Part shown: one piece after another, positions 8,781 through 17,594 of the stretch
Position numbering within the stretch: position 1 is the stretch's first letter
Layout of the letters: the number at the start of each line of letters is the position of its first letter
Assembly (NCBI GenBank): GCA_036654235.1
Contig: JAVVSK010000003.1
Location: 1 to 64,000 of the forward strand
DNA: 64,000 bases
Direction: 5' to 3'
Origin: JAVVSK01 sp036654235
Lineage (GTDB): Bacteria; Bacillota; Clostridia; Christensenellales; CAG-138
Program-made: the position numbers and the translations under genes
The notes under the pieces: generated by a model
What the model saw: the letters and a program-made list of their open reading frames with translations, nothing else
Database searches by the model: none
Told to the model about the DNA's origin: nothing

Positions 8781-10259
8781 ATGAAAAGTATAATAAAAAC
8801 AACCTGTTGTGCTTTAATATTGGCTATGGTATTGCCGTTTTTAGCAGCTTGCAGCTTAACTCCGGCGAATCCGGACGCTTCCGCAAATCCGTCTTCATCC
8901 GCCGCACAAACGGAAACCAGTTCGTTGATGGATAAGTTTTCCGAAGCGCAGCTCAATACTAAGGTCGTAGAGGTAGGAGATTATAGTTCTACTCTCAGAG
9001 ATTTTATAACGAACTTTCAATCATCGGTCAATGCTTATTTAAGTTATCAGGGCGTTGACATAATGGCAAGCCCCGAAAACATTATTGCACTTCAAGAAAA
9101 CATTTTGGATATGCTTACCGAGAGGAACATAATTTTATATCGTGCTCATGAAATGGGTATTGATAAACTCACCGCTGAGCAGAAAGACAAGCTTCAAAAA
9201 AACATAGATAATTTTGTTGCCGAGATGCATGACACCTATCTAAAAGAAGCACAAAAACAAGCGGATAACGATCCAACTATCGATGTTGAGGCTGCTGCCC
9301 AGAAAATGCTTCTTGAACAGGCATCTTTATTTATCGGTCCGGACACCACCTATGATGAATATCTTGAATACGTTAAAAAAGAGCAGTATGAGATGTATCT
9401 CAATGAACTTTTGATGGCTACGATAACAAAGGACACGGTCATAACCGATGATGAAATATCGGCATGGTATACTAAACAGCTTGAAACTGACAAAAAAACA
9501 TATACGGATGACCCGTCTCAGTATAAGATAGACCGTGATCTCTTTGACCAATACGGAACTGAATATTATCAGCCAATAACCTATATTCCCGATGGCTATT
9601 CGCGTATTTTCCATATATACGTTACCTCTGATAAGCAATTTTCGGATGAATATAAGAAGAATCTCACGTCAATGGATACTCTTTCCGCGGAATACGGAAA
9701 GTTAGCTTTTGAAGATGCGCTAAGCGGAAGAAAGACAAACGAAAAGCGCATGTCTGAAATAATAAGCGAGTATAACGCCTTAAAAAAGAAAACCGACGAG
9801 GAACATGATACGCTATTTAAAGATGCCTTAGATAAAATCAATGCGGCTTATACAAAGCTTGAGAACGGTGCAGACTTTAAAACAGTCATGAAGGAATATA
9901 CGAGCGATTTAAATTTCCTTAACTTTGACTATATTAAGGAAAACGGAATGATTATCAACCCCGCGGCAGATGCGGCAACTGACTGGTCTAAAGAAGTAAA
10001 AGCTGAGTTTTCAAAGCTTGAAATTGGAAAATACTCTGAGGTATTCTCGGACAGCAAGGGCTATCACATTATATTTTACGCCTCCGATGAAACAGCCGGA
10101 GACATTTCTCTTGATTCTATGCGTGAAACTATAAAAGGCTATCTACTTCCTACGGATCAGAAAAAGGTTTATGATTCAAAGTTGAAAGAATGGAAGTCTG
10201 ATAAATCTATAAAGAAAAATACAGAACTTACAGATAAGGTGGGAATCAGTGCGACTTGA
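8781..10259 (+). CDS. Lipoprotein peptidyl-prolyl isomerase, PrsA/SurA-like
   Basis: The product is a 492-aa secreted lipoprotein. It has a basic start, a hydrophobic core and a lipobox LAAC with the lipidated cysteine at residue 24, followed by a Ser/Ala/Pro linker. A SurA/PrsA N-terminal-like helical region comes next (about 50-240). A parvulin-type region follows, in which FHIYVTSDKQF (about 275) and the later segment GKYSEVFSDSKGYHIIFYA (about 415-435) are the parvulin hallmarks; a Lys/Glu-rich helical insertion separates them. PrsA-type proteins fold exported proteins at the outer face of the membrane. Its last codons overlap the next gene by 11 nt, suggesting co-transcription. Confidence 0.8.
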   Translation: MKSIIKTTCCALILAMVLPFLAACSLTPANPDASANPSSSAAQTETSSLMDKFSEAQLNTKVVEVGDYSSTLRDFITNFQSSVNAYLSYQGVDIMASPENIIALQENILDMLTERNIILYRAHEMGIDKLTAEQKDKLQKNIDNFVAEMHDTYLKEAQKQADNDPTIDVEAAAQKMLLEQASLFIGPDTTYDEYLEYVKKEQYEMYLNELLMATITKDTVITDDEISAWYTKQLETDKKTYTDDPSQYKIDRDLFDQYGTEYYQPITYIPDGYSRIFHIYVTSDKQFSDEYKKNLTSMDTLSAEYGKLAFEDALSGRKTNEKRMSEIISEYNALKKKTDEEHDTLFKDALDKINAAYTKLENGADFKTVMKEYTSDLNFLNFDYIKENGMIINPAADAATDWSKEVKAEFSKLEIGKYSEVFSDSKGYHIIFYASDETAGDISLDSMRETIKGYLLPTDQKKVYDSKLKEWKSDKSIKKNTELTDKVGISAT

Positions 10260-10494
10260 CAAATATTTAAAAGTATCAAGATTGATAAAAAGGCGAACTG
10301 TCGCCAATGAGGCGTGCTCTACAGGGCACGTCTCAATAAACGGAAAACCCGCCAAAGCAGCGAACGAGATCGCTATAGGCGACGTTATCGAGATTCGCTT
10401 TGGCGAACGCCTAACTAAAGTTAAGGTGACAAATATAGCTGAGGTTGTCCGAAAGGATGATGCGGCTCTCATGTACGATATAATGACTAATTAA
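10249..10494 (+). CDS. S4-domain RNA-binding protein, RqcP/YabO-like
   Basis: The 81-residue protein is almost entirely one S4 domain: MRLDKYLKVSRLIKRRTVAN followed by GHVSINGKPAKAANEIAIGD and a V/I-rich end. This is the size and layout of Firmicute YabO/RqcP, which binds the 50S subunit and supports poly-alanine tailing in ribosome quality control, and of the HslR heat-shock protein family. The start is GTG at 10249, inside the previous gene, with AAGGTGGGA (10236-10244) as ribosome site. RqcP is the best family guess; no RqcH or other partner is in the window. Confidence 0.8.
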   Translation: MRLDKYLKVSRLIKRRTVANEACSTGHVSINGKPAKAANEIAIGDVIEIRFGERLTKVKVTNIAEVVRKDDAALMYDIMTN

Positions 10495-10509
10495 CGTTTT
10501 GGTGGAAAC

Positions 10510-11634
10510 ATGAACATAGCGGCTATACTACTTGCAGCGGGTGCGTCTACGCGCATGGGAAAATCTAAGTTAACGATAAGTTTAAACGGAATTAGCCCTC
10601 TTAATCGCTCGTTTTTTGCGCTTAGACGCGCCGGAATTGCAAATATCATAATAACAACGGGGGAACAAACTCTTGAAGCGGCAACTGAGCTTTTAAAATA
10701 CGGATCAGTTAAGTTGATTAAAGGAGGGGTTTCCCGCGCCGAGTCCGTGTTTTTTGCGCTTAAATCTATTGAAAACGCAGATATAGTTGTCATACACGAC
10801 GCGGCGCGATGTCTCGTTTCGCCCGATATGATTTTAGAAAGCATTGAGTCTGCCCGTAAATTCGGTAGCGGAATAGCCGCCATCAAGGCGTTTGATACTA
10901 TAAGAAATAGTGTAACAAACGACTGTATAGATCGAGATATGGCTCTGCTTATTCAAACTCCGCAGACTTTTCTTTACGATCGCATCCTAATGGCATACGA
11001 AAGTTTATCGGGCGATTTGACGCATTTTACCGATGACTGTTCGGTTTATCTTAAAGCAGGTTTCGCTCCCAACTATGTTTCGGGGAGCTTAATAAATCAA
11101 AAACTAACTACTAAATCGGATATACCTTTTTTTATGAGTATCCTCGGAGAAGACCGACCTATCGGTTTCGGAACAGATACGCATAGGCTAATTGTTGGAC
11201 GTGCGCTCGTATTGGGCGGGGTAACTATACCGAACGAGAAGGGTCTTCTCGGACATTCCGATGCCGACGTTTTAACTCACGCAATAATAGATGCGCTTCT
11301 TGGTGCCGCCGTTCTTCGCGATATCGGCTATGTTTTCCCCGATAGCGATCCCGCGTATGCTGATGCCAACAGCATTTTACTTCTTGAAAATGTAGGTAAG
11401 ATGCTCCTCTCCGTTGGATATATTCCCTGCAATGTGGACGCTACAATCGTAGCTCAATCTCCAAAGCTCAGCCCTTATATTGAGTCTATGCGTTTAAATA
11501 TTGCGCGCTCTCTAAATTTGGACGTTTCAAGAGTAAATGTGAAAGCAACGACAACAGAGGGAACAAACGACGAGGGACATGGGCTGTCCATGACTTCATA
11601 CGCCGTATGTACACTACAGAAAATCCCCAATTAA
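10510..11634 (+). CDS. ispDF: Bifunctional IspD/IspF, isoprenoid (MEP) pathway
   Basis: This 374-aa protein fuses two non-consecutive MEP-pathway enzymes. Residues 1-212 are IspD (2-C-methylerythritol 4-phosphate cytidylyltransferase) with the CTP-binding LAAGASTRMGKSK, GGVSRAESVFFAL and VIHDAARCLV. Residues 216-372 are IspF (2,4-cyclodiphosphate synthase) with metal ligands in GTDTHRL, then GHSDADVLTHAIIDALLGAA, DIGYVFPDSDP and KATTTEGTNDEGHG. Fused IspDF is known in several bacteria, where it may work as a complex with IspE. It lies 15 nt after the S4 gene and follows GGTGG at 10501-10505. Confidence 0.93.
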   Translation: MNIAAILLAAGASTRMGKSKLTISLNGISPLNRSFFALRRAGIANIIITTGEQTLEAATELLKYGSVKLIKGGVSRAESVFFALKSIENADIVVIHDAARCLVSPDMILESIESARKFGSGIAAIKAFDTIRNSVTNDCIDRDMALLIQTPQTFLYDRILMAYESLSGDLTHFTDDCSVYLKAGFAPNYVSGSLINQKLTTKSDIPFFMSILGEDRPIGFGTDTHRLIVGRALVLGGVTIPNEKGLLGHSDADVLTHAIIDALLGAAVLRDIGYVFPDSDPAYADANSILLLENVGKMLLSVGYIPCNVDATIVAQSPKLSPYIESMRLNIARSLNLDVSRVNVKATTTEGTNDEGHGLSMTSYAVCTLQKIPN

Positions 11635-11859
11635 GGTAAATTTCCAAAGTAAGTTTCAACGGAAAATTTAAAGTAGATGTTAGCGTGGATATGAAATTTG
11701 TACGGGGTTAACTGCAAATCGACACACTGTAGTAAAGCCGTATTTGGAATTAAGGCAACCGTTTACTGCATATCGTCTTTATGATACCATTATCGCCTGA
11801 GAGGGGCTTTTATTATCATTAACATTCAATACACGATTATACGTTCAAAGAGAAAAACC

Positions 11860-12468
11860 ATGGCTCTTGTTATAAATAAAGACGGAGAGGTTATAGTTCG
11901 CTCCCCCGATTGGTTGAGTGAAAAAAAAATAGCTGAATTTGTTAATAATAAAGAATCTTGGATATTGGAAAAACAGGAGCTTGTTCTAAAAAAGCGCGAG
12001 CTGACGGCGTTCGATCTTTCTATCAGCATCCCTTTTTTAGGACAGGTTTATAAGATACAAGAAAGAACAGTTCGGGATATCATGATTGAAGGTGATTCTC
12101 TGATTCTGCCTCTTTCAGCCTCAAAGGACTATATAATTAAATGGATGAAAGCAGAAGCTAAACAGCTCATATTTAAACGTACAGAATATTACGCGCGCGT
12201 TATTGGCGTTTCATATTCCTCCGTAAAATTATCTAACGCAAGAACACGTTGGGGTTCATGCAGCTCTAAAAACAGCCTTAACTTTTCTTGGCGACTCATT
12301 ATGTGTTCCCCATCGGCTATAGATTATATAGTTATCCACGAACTATGCCATATAAAAAACAAAAATCACGGCATCGGCTTTTTCGCACAAGTTAAAAGTG
12401 TTATGCCGGACTATCTCGTCCAAGAAGCCTTTCTAAAGCAAAACAGCGGCTTTATGGATTTATTTTAA
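11860..12468 (+). CDS. YgjP/DUF45-type zinc metallohydrolase
   Basis: The protein carries the DUF45 (YgjP) signatures RTRWGSCSSKNSLNFSWRL and the zinc motif HELCH (IHELCHIKNKNHG), with a third ligand histidine downstream, as in SprT/WLM-like peptidases. Its cellular role is not established. ATG 11860 is the first standard start, but the family's usual N-terminus is visible upstream in the same frame (INIQYTIIRSKRKT), open from 11785. An AGGGG ribosome site lies at 11802-11806. Translation probably begins at a non-AUG codon (ATT or ATC) at 11812-11818. The 225-nt gap after ispDF shows no other gene. Confidence 0.8.
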   Translation: MALVINKDGEVIVRSPDWLSEKKIAEFVNNKESWILEKQELVLKKRELTAFDLSISIPFLGQVYKIQERTVRDIMIEGDSLILPLSASKDYIIKWMKAEAKQLIFKRTEYYARVIGVSYSSVKLSNARTRWGSCSSKNSLNFSWRLIMCSPSAIDYIVIHELCHIKNKNHGIGFFAQVKSVMPDYLVQEAFLKQNSGFMDLF

Positions 12469-12475
12469 ACAACTT

Positions 12476-12536
12476 AGCTGCCCCAAAAAAAGTTGTTTCA
12501 GATAAGCCGATTGCACAAACTTTTTTGAGGCAGCTC
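12476..12536. terminator. Terminator between convergent genes
   Basis: AGCTGCCCCAAAAAAAGTT pairs with AACTTTTTTGAGGCAGCT across a loop of about 25 nt, and a T-containing run follows on either strand. It separates the plus-strand metallohydrolase gene from the minus-strand MATE gene and can serve both. Confidence 0.7.
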
Positions 12537-12555
12537 TTTTGCCGCAGTTCTGTTT

Positions 12556-13956
12556 TTAAAAAGTGGTTTTTACTCCTTTACCTCCGCCGTTTTTTTCGCA
12601 ATCAAGTTTTCTCATAGCTTTTTTAAACTGTACAGCGAACAATATAACGGTTACGCTTACCGCTATCGCATCCGCAACCGGCTCAGCCATAAATACCCCC
12701 ATAGTCTTATTCTCAAAGAACATTGGCATTATGTATATGAGAGGCAGAAGAAGTATGATCTTTCTGAGTAGCGCTAGAAAAAGCGAGTTTCTCGAATTAC
12801 CTATAGCGACGAACGTCTGTTGACAGGCTATCTGCGCTCCAAAGAGACAGCTTACCGCCATATATATTCTTAGCATTCTTGAGGTTATTCCTAAAAGCTC
12901 CGGATCGTTATTAAATATTAAGATAAAGGTTTCCGGCGTAATTTGGACTGCCGCCCAAAGGATAGTTGAAAATGCGAGGCATGATATAATTTGGATTTTA
13001 AAGGCATCGCGAACCCGCTTCCCGTTCTGCGCTCCAAAATTGTAGCTTAAAATCGGCATAGCCCCCTGCGTCATGCCCATAAGAGGGAGCATTGAAAACT
13101 GAAAAACGCTTGCTACTATTGTCATAGCGCCAACAGCAACATCTCCTCCATACTTTAAAAGCGATGCGTTAAAAGAAACCGAAATAAGGCTCTCCGTAGC
13201 CTGCATTATGAAGGGAGAAAGCCCGAGAGCTATACATGGGAGCACGATTTTTGCATTTAGCTTTAAGTTTTCCTTTCTTATTTTAAGGTTTGTTTTTTTG
13301 CCTAACAAAAAGCAAAGTATCCAAACCATTGAGATCGCTTGAGAAATTATAGTTGCCAAAGCCGCTCCGCTAACGCCCATATTAAACAGGAATATAAATA
13401 TTGGATCAAGAATAATATTCGCAATAGCCCCGATAAGTACCGTCAACATTGCCGTCGTCGAAAAACCCTGAGCACTTATAAAAGCATTAAGCCCAAGCGT
13501 CATCTGAACGAATATCGTTCCCATCCCGTATATACGCATATAGTCTGATGCATATTCAATTGTATTTTCGCTAGCCCCAAACATTAAAAGAAGCTTGTCC
13601 GCAAAAAGCTGAAAAACGATAGTCAATAGTATGGATATGATAAAAAGCAGAGTAACCGCGTTTCCTAAAGTCTGCTCAGCCTTTTTATTATTTCCCTGAC
13701 CCATGAATATTGATGCGCGCGGTGCCGAACCCATACCCGCCAGCATAGCAAAAGCCGAAATTATCATTATAAGTGGGAGACATACGCCCACACCCGTAAG
13801 CGCCAGCTTTCCAACTTCCGGCATATGACCTATATACATCCTATCAACGACGTTATATAAAAGGTTGATTATCTGAGCCGCGATAGCCGGTACCGATAAT
13901 TTAAAGAAAAGTTTTTTAACGCTTTCAGTAGCTAAAAGCTCCGTTTGATTTTGCAA
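12556..13956 (-). CDS. MATE-family multidrug/toxin exporter
   Basis: The 466-aa polytopic membrane protein has twelve predicted hydrophobic segments and the MATE family layout of two homologous halves. It starts with KLFFKLSVPAIAAQIINLLY and VVDRMYIG, and contains GMGSAPRASIFMGQGNNKKA and, in the second half, GMTQGAMPILSYNFGAQN. MATE proteins export cationic drugs or metabolites using Na+ or H+ gradients; the substrate cannot be inferred here. The start is TTG at 13956 with a strong GGAGGGG site just upstream. It is a single-gene unit. Confidence 0.92.
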   Translation of the reverse strand: MQNQTELLATESVKKLFFKLSVPAIAAQIINLLYNVVDRMYIGHMPEVGKLALTGVGVCLPLIMIISAFAMLAGMGSAPRASIFMGQGNNKKAEQTLGNAVTLLFIISILLTIVFQLFADKLLLMFGASENTIEYASDYMRIYGMGTIFVQMTLGLNAFISAQGFSTTAMLTVLIGAIANIILDPIFIFLFNMGVSGAALATIISQAISMVWILCFLLGKKTNLKIRKENLKLNAKIVLPCIALGLSPFIMQATESLISVSFNASLLKYGGDVAVGAMTIVASVFQFSMLPLMGMTQGAMPILSYNFGAQNGKRVRDAFKIQIISCLAFSTILWAAVQITPETFILIFNNDPELLGITSRMLRIYMAVSCLFGAQIACQQTFVAIGNSRNSLFLALLRKIILLLPLIYIMPMFFENKTMGVFMAEPVADAIAVSVTVILFAVQFKKAMRKLDCEKNGGGKGVKTTF

Positions 13957-14043
13957 GATTTTCCCCTCCGAATTTGATATAATCCCATAAAGGTACGGAG
14001 AGTAGTTTATGATTTACAAAGTCAATTGTCAAACGAAAAACTT

Positions 14044-14289
14044 TTATCGCGGTATGATTTCGACCAAAATTACATCATCACCTATTTTTTTTATGTTGCA
14101 ATACGGTATAACAAATTCCTCGTCACTTCTTAAAAGCCCAAAACAACGAGTTGGTCCCGGGACTATTATCGCTGATATTTGCCCCGTACAGCTATCAAGT
14201 TCAAGATCGGCTATACAACCCAGCTTCGCCCCGTCGCATATATTTATGACTTCCTTTGAACATAGTTCACAAAACGTTATACATGCCAT
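14044..14289 (-). CDS. YlmC/YmxH-family PRC-barrel sporulation protein
   Basis: The 81-aa protein has the small PRC-barrel layout typical of Firmicute YlmC/YmxH: KEVINICDGAKLGCIADLEL, then an acidic turn, a strand IIVPG, the FGLLRSDEEFVIPYCNIKKI stretch and DDVILVEI at the end. YmxH-like proteins are linked to sporulation, but no biochemical role is established. ATG 14289 is preferred over an upstream start because GGAGGGAAG lies 5-8 nt before it and the upstream residues do not fit the family. It stands alone, facing away from rho. Confidence 0.82.
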   Translation of the reverse strand: MACITFCELCSKEVINICDGAKLGCIADLELDSCTGQISAIIVPGPTRCFGLLRSDEEFVIPYCNIKKIGDDVILVEIIPR

Positions 14290-14512
14290 TTTTCTTCCCT
14301 CCTTCCCTCCCGTTTTCTCTATCTTATGCAGAAAGTCGAATTTGCTTGCGCAAAAAAACATTTATCATTAAATATTTACCTTGCTTTCGTATGGATAAGA
14401 ATCAAATTTCCGGTTTTAAAAATTAATTTTGTTTTTGCGTCTTAAATTATAAGTTTTATCGTTTTAGTCATAAAGTCTAACAATAAAAGCGTGTTTTTTG
14501 CATATTTTTCGC

Positions 14513-14541
14513 TTGACAATTAATCTGTTCAATGTTAGTAT
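14513..14541 (+). promoter_or_regulatory. sigma-A promoter of rho
   Basis: TTGACA (14513-14518), a 17-nt spacer and TAGTAT (14536-14541) form a near-consensus promoter. It leaves a leader of about 190 nt before rho. The surrounding 376-nt spacer (14362-14737) is AT-rich and contains no other gene. Confidence 0.75.
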
Positions 14542-14663
14542 TAAGTTAATACAGATAGTTTTCTTTCTTGTGTTTTTCGCTTTTATTTTTTTTGATAGGG
14601 ACTGTTTATATAATCGCATTTGAGCTTATGGCTTACAAGACAAACATTATACATATTTTTTCT

Positions 14664-14690
14664 AAAAACCGCACATTCTATGCGTTTTTT
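14664..14690 (+). terminator. possible attenuator in rho leader
   Basis: AAAAACCGCA (14664-14673) can pair with TGCGTTTTTT (14681-14690) around a 7-nt loop, with a T run at its 3' end, about 50 nt before the rho start. The stem is short and rich in A-U pairs, so it is at best a weak intrinsic terminator. rho genes in other bacteria are autoregulated in their leaders, which makes the position suggestive. Confidence 0.3.
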
Positions 14691-14737
14691 ATTGGTTCGT
14701 TGATTATTTTTTGTAGTAAAAAAGGAGACACTTTTTA

Positions 14738-16666
14738 ATGATGACCCGTGAAATAATGTTGGAAAAGACCCTCATGGATTTACGCACCATAGCAAAAGCA
14801 CAGGGCGTAAAAAATGCAACCAAATATCGAAAGTTTGAGCTTGTCGATCTTATTATGGGAATAAATGATAAAATTGACGAGGTAAACGTAACTTCGGTCC
14901 ACGATGAACCCACCCCTATTACCGTTGAACCGCGCGAAAAAGCCGACAGCGCACAGCCGACTAAAAATCCCTCTCAACTAATTTCTCAGGTCACCCCTAC
15001 TACTCAAAATGAAAAAGTTCAGGAAGATATAACGCAGCGCTCGCCACAGGAAAAACCGCATTATCAGCAGACCGTCCCATCTCAATATCCTTCTTCTCCT
15101 CAGCAACGTACATATCCCCCGAATCAGCCGTATAATCAGCGGCAAGATAATTATCAACAGAGAAACAACAATACTCGTTATCATAGTCAGGGAACTCAAA
15201 ATAATCAAGGGTACGCTCAAAGACCGTATTATAATAATCAGCGCGATAATAATCAATATACTCAAAATCAGCCGAGACAAAATTATTATGCCTCTCGACA
15301 AAACGATATTTATCAGCCCCCAATGCCATCATATCCGCCGCAGCAAACCCCATATCAACAGCCATATCAGCAGCCATATGTTCCGCCGCAATATGAGGTT
15401 GTCGAAGAAGAACCGCGTTACCGCACAAAGCCTGATGGGTATTATAATAAGGAATATGGAACAAGCAATCCCGCCGTTCCCGAGATTCTAGAAGCGGGCG
15501 ACTGCGGTGACGCGGAAGGCGTAATTGAGGTTTTACCCGATGGATACGGCTTCTTAAGATCCGAAAACTATCTTCCCGGGAATAGAGACGTTTATGTTTC
15601 TCAGGCTCAAATAAGGAGATTCGGTCTTAAAACCGGGGATTTAATAACGGGAAAAACGCGTCCCGCTAAAGAATCAGAAAAATTTTTGGCGCTTTTGTAT
15701 ATAACCGCTGTCAATAACGAATCGCCGGATATTGTTACAAAGAGAAAACCTTTCGAAGAGCTTGTTCCTATTTATCCCGAGGAGCGTCTTACTCTCGAAT
15801 ATGATCAAAAGAATAGAGATAAGAGCCTAGCTATAAGGCTTATAGATCTAATAGCTCCGATAGGTAAAGGTCAGCGGGGAATGATAGTTAGTCAACCTAA
15901 GGCGGGTAAGACGACGCTTTTAAAAAACATAGCAAAGGGCATAACGACAAATCATCCCGACGTTCACCTCATTGTTCTTCTCATAGACGAAAGACCCGAG
16001 GAAGTTACGGATATGCAGCGTTCAATAAAAGGCGAGGTTCTCTATTCGACTTTTGACGAGCTGCCCGAACATCATACAAAGGTCGCCGAGATGGTTATGG
16101 AGCGTTCTATGCGCCTTGTAGAACAGGGAAAAGATGTCGTCGTCCTTATGGATTCTATCACCCGACTCGCGCGCGCCTATAATATTACTATACCGCCAAC
16201 GGGCAGAACGCTCTCCGGAGGAATGGATCCTTCGGCGCTTCATAAGCCAAAGAGGTTTTTCGGTGCAGCAAGAAATATTGAAAACGGAGGTAGCCTAACC
16301 GTTTTAGCTACAGCCCTCGTTGAAACCGGAAGCCGAATGGACGACATGGTATATGAGGAATTCAAGGGAACCGGAAATATGGAGATTTATCTTGATAGGA
16401 AGCTTTCGGAACGCAGAATTTTTCCTGCTGTTGATATTTACAAATCCGGAACGCGACGTGACGACCTTCTTTTAAATAAAGACGAACAGGAATGTGCTCT
16501 CGCTATGCGAAAATGTTTAGCGAGCGGAAATAATAGTGACGTTACAGAGCAATTTATAAATATGCTTGATAAAACGGATAACAATCTTGAATTTATACAG
16601 CGGGTAAAAACCTGGGTCGGTATGTATGAGAAAGACGGTTATTCGTCCGGTCGAAGCTTCAATTAA
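14738..16666 (+). CDS. rho: Transcription termination factor Rho with Q/N-rich insert
   Basis: Rho is the hexameric RNA-dependent ATPase that terminates transcription. The 642-aa protein has a Rho N-terminal helical motif (about 7-45), a Gln/Asn/Pro/Tyr-rich low-complexity region (about 75-235), a cold-shock-like RNA-binding domain (GVIEVLPDGYGFLRSENYLP, about 260-330), and the RecA-like core with P-loop SQPKAGKTTLLKNIAKG near 387, Walker B VVVLMDSITRLARAYN near 467, and GGMDPSALHKPKRFFGAARN. The ribosome site AAAGGAG precedes two adjacent ATGs at 14738 and 14741. It is about 220 residues longer than E. coli Rho, mostly because of the insert. Confidence 0.96.
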   Translation: MMTREIMLEKTLMDLRTIAKAQGVKNATKYRKFELVDLIMGINDKIDEVNVTSVHDEPTPITVEPREKADSAQPTKNPSQLISQVTPTTQNEKVQEDITQRSPQEKPHYQQTVPSQYPSSPQQRTYPPNQPYNQRQDNYQQRNNNTRYHSQGTQNNQGYAQRPYYNNQRDNNQYTQNQPRQNYYASRQNDIYQPPMPSYPPQQTPYQQPYQQPYVPPQYEVVEEEPRYRTKPDGYYNKEYGTSNPAVPEILEAGDCGDAEGVIEVLPDGYGFLRSENYLPGNRDVYVSQAQIRRFGLKTGDLITGKTRPAKESEKFLALLYITAVNNESPDIVTKRKPFEELVPIYPEERLTLEYDQKNRDKSLAIRLIDLIAPIGKGQRGMIVSQPKAGKTTLLKNIAKGITTNHPDVHLIVLLIDERPEEVTDMQRSIKGEVLYSTFDELPEHHTKVAEMVMERSMRLVEQGKDVVVLMDSITRLARAYNITIPPTGRTLSGGMDPSALHKPKRFFGAARNIENGGSLTVLATALVETGSRMDDMVYEEFKGTGNMEIYLDRKLSERRIFPAVDIYKSGTRRDDLLLNKDEQECALAMRKCLASGNNSDVTEQFINMLDKTDNNLEFIQRVKTWVGMYEKDGYSSGRSFN

Positions 16667-16686
16667 TAAAGCTGATAAAAAAGTAT

Positions 16687-16726
16687 AAGCGAGCGTCAAT
16701 CTTTAAAATGACGATCGCTTTTTTAA
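16687..16726. terminator. Intrinsic terminator after rho
   Basis: AAGCGAGCGTCA pairs with TGACGATCGCTT (one mismatch) around a 10-nt loop and is followed by TTTTTT. It lies 20 nt past the rho stop and also faces the end of the minus-strand gene at 16761. Confidence 0.85.
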
Positions 16727-16760
16727 TTTTATTTTGCATATCAATCTCTATAATTTTTTA

Positions 16761-17594
16761 TCAACCCCGCCGCTTTTCGAGGTTTTTTAGGATTGAAATT
16801 GCTTCTTTAGTAAGCTTTCCATTCCCCGTTTTATTTTTACCGACGAGTTCTCGCGCTGCTTTTGTGTCCCCCGAAGCGAGTTTATCTATATCAAATGCGG
16901 ATATAACTTCGGGCGATGGACATATGCGCTCTACTTTTGAGTTAAACGGACATGCATCCATGCAGACCTCACATCCCAAAAACGTCTTTATGTTCGCGTT
17001 TACCCATTCCGGATGATCCGCGGTTTCCATATGATATCGCATGCATTTTTGTATATAAATTCCGTTTTCCGCGTCGATAGCGTTCACCGGGCAGGCGCTT
17101 TTACATTTTTCACAGTTTTTACAGGGCGGCATTGTTTCATCATACGTAAGAGGCGCTAAATTTTCTATACCGACCGTCGTTAAAATAATACGCGATCCGA
17201 AGTCCTTAACCCTAAGAAGTGCATTTTTCCCGACAGAACCAACTTTAGACGATAAGGCTACGGCGCGCGCCGGAAGATTAAGAGACATAGCCGGAACACC
17301 TTCGGTATTCAGGGCTTTTTCAAATTCTTTAGTAGCAAAAAACGCCTTATTTGAATTCAAGTAATAAGAGGGTATATATGAATACTCCGTTTCAAATGGC
17401 GAATAAGGATATATTAAAAGTATGACCGACGATATATTAGGCATTGATGAAAACGGTTCTGAGAGAACATTAGCAGTATTCACATTCCCCCGCGCCCGCT
17501 CTTCCCACTCATTAAAAGCGCACGGAGTCGTAAAATATATTTTTTTGAAGTCTAACCCGTATGCAATACTCGCTATTCTTTCGTAAAGCGTCAT
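16761..17594 (-). CDS. QueG-like double [4Fe-4S] protein, short form
   Basis: The 277-aa protein resembles the central and iron-sulfur part of epoxyqueuosine reductase QueG. It has GSVGKNALLRVKDFGSRIILTTV (cobalamin/substrate region in QueG), CKNCEKCKSACPVNAID and CEVCMDACPFN, two [4Fe-4S] motifs. It is roughly 100 residues shorter than classical QueG and lacks the C-terminal HEAT-like repeats, so it may be a reductase paralogue and not true QueG. No other queuosine gene is nearby. Its ATG overlaps the dehydrogenase stop by 4 nt, so it is the last gene of the aroQ operon. Confidence 0.7.
   Translation of the reverse strand: MTLYERIASIAYGLDFKKIYFTTPCAFNEWEERARGNVNTANVLSEPFSSMPNISSVILLIYPYSPFETEYSYIPSYYLNSNKAFFATKEFEKALNTEGVPAMSLNLPARAVALSSKVGSVGKNALLRVKDFGSRIILTTVGIENLAPLTYDETMPPCKNCEKCKSACPVNAIDAENGIYIQKCMRYHMETADHPEWVNANIKTFLGCEVCMDACPFNSKVERICPSPEVISAFDIDKLASGDTKAARELVGKNKTGNGKLTKEAISILKNLEKRRG

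Noticed and set aside
11636..11784. Small hairpin AAATTTCC/GGAAAATTT after ispDF
   Set aside because: Short, imperfect stem with no T run; not a convincing terminator.
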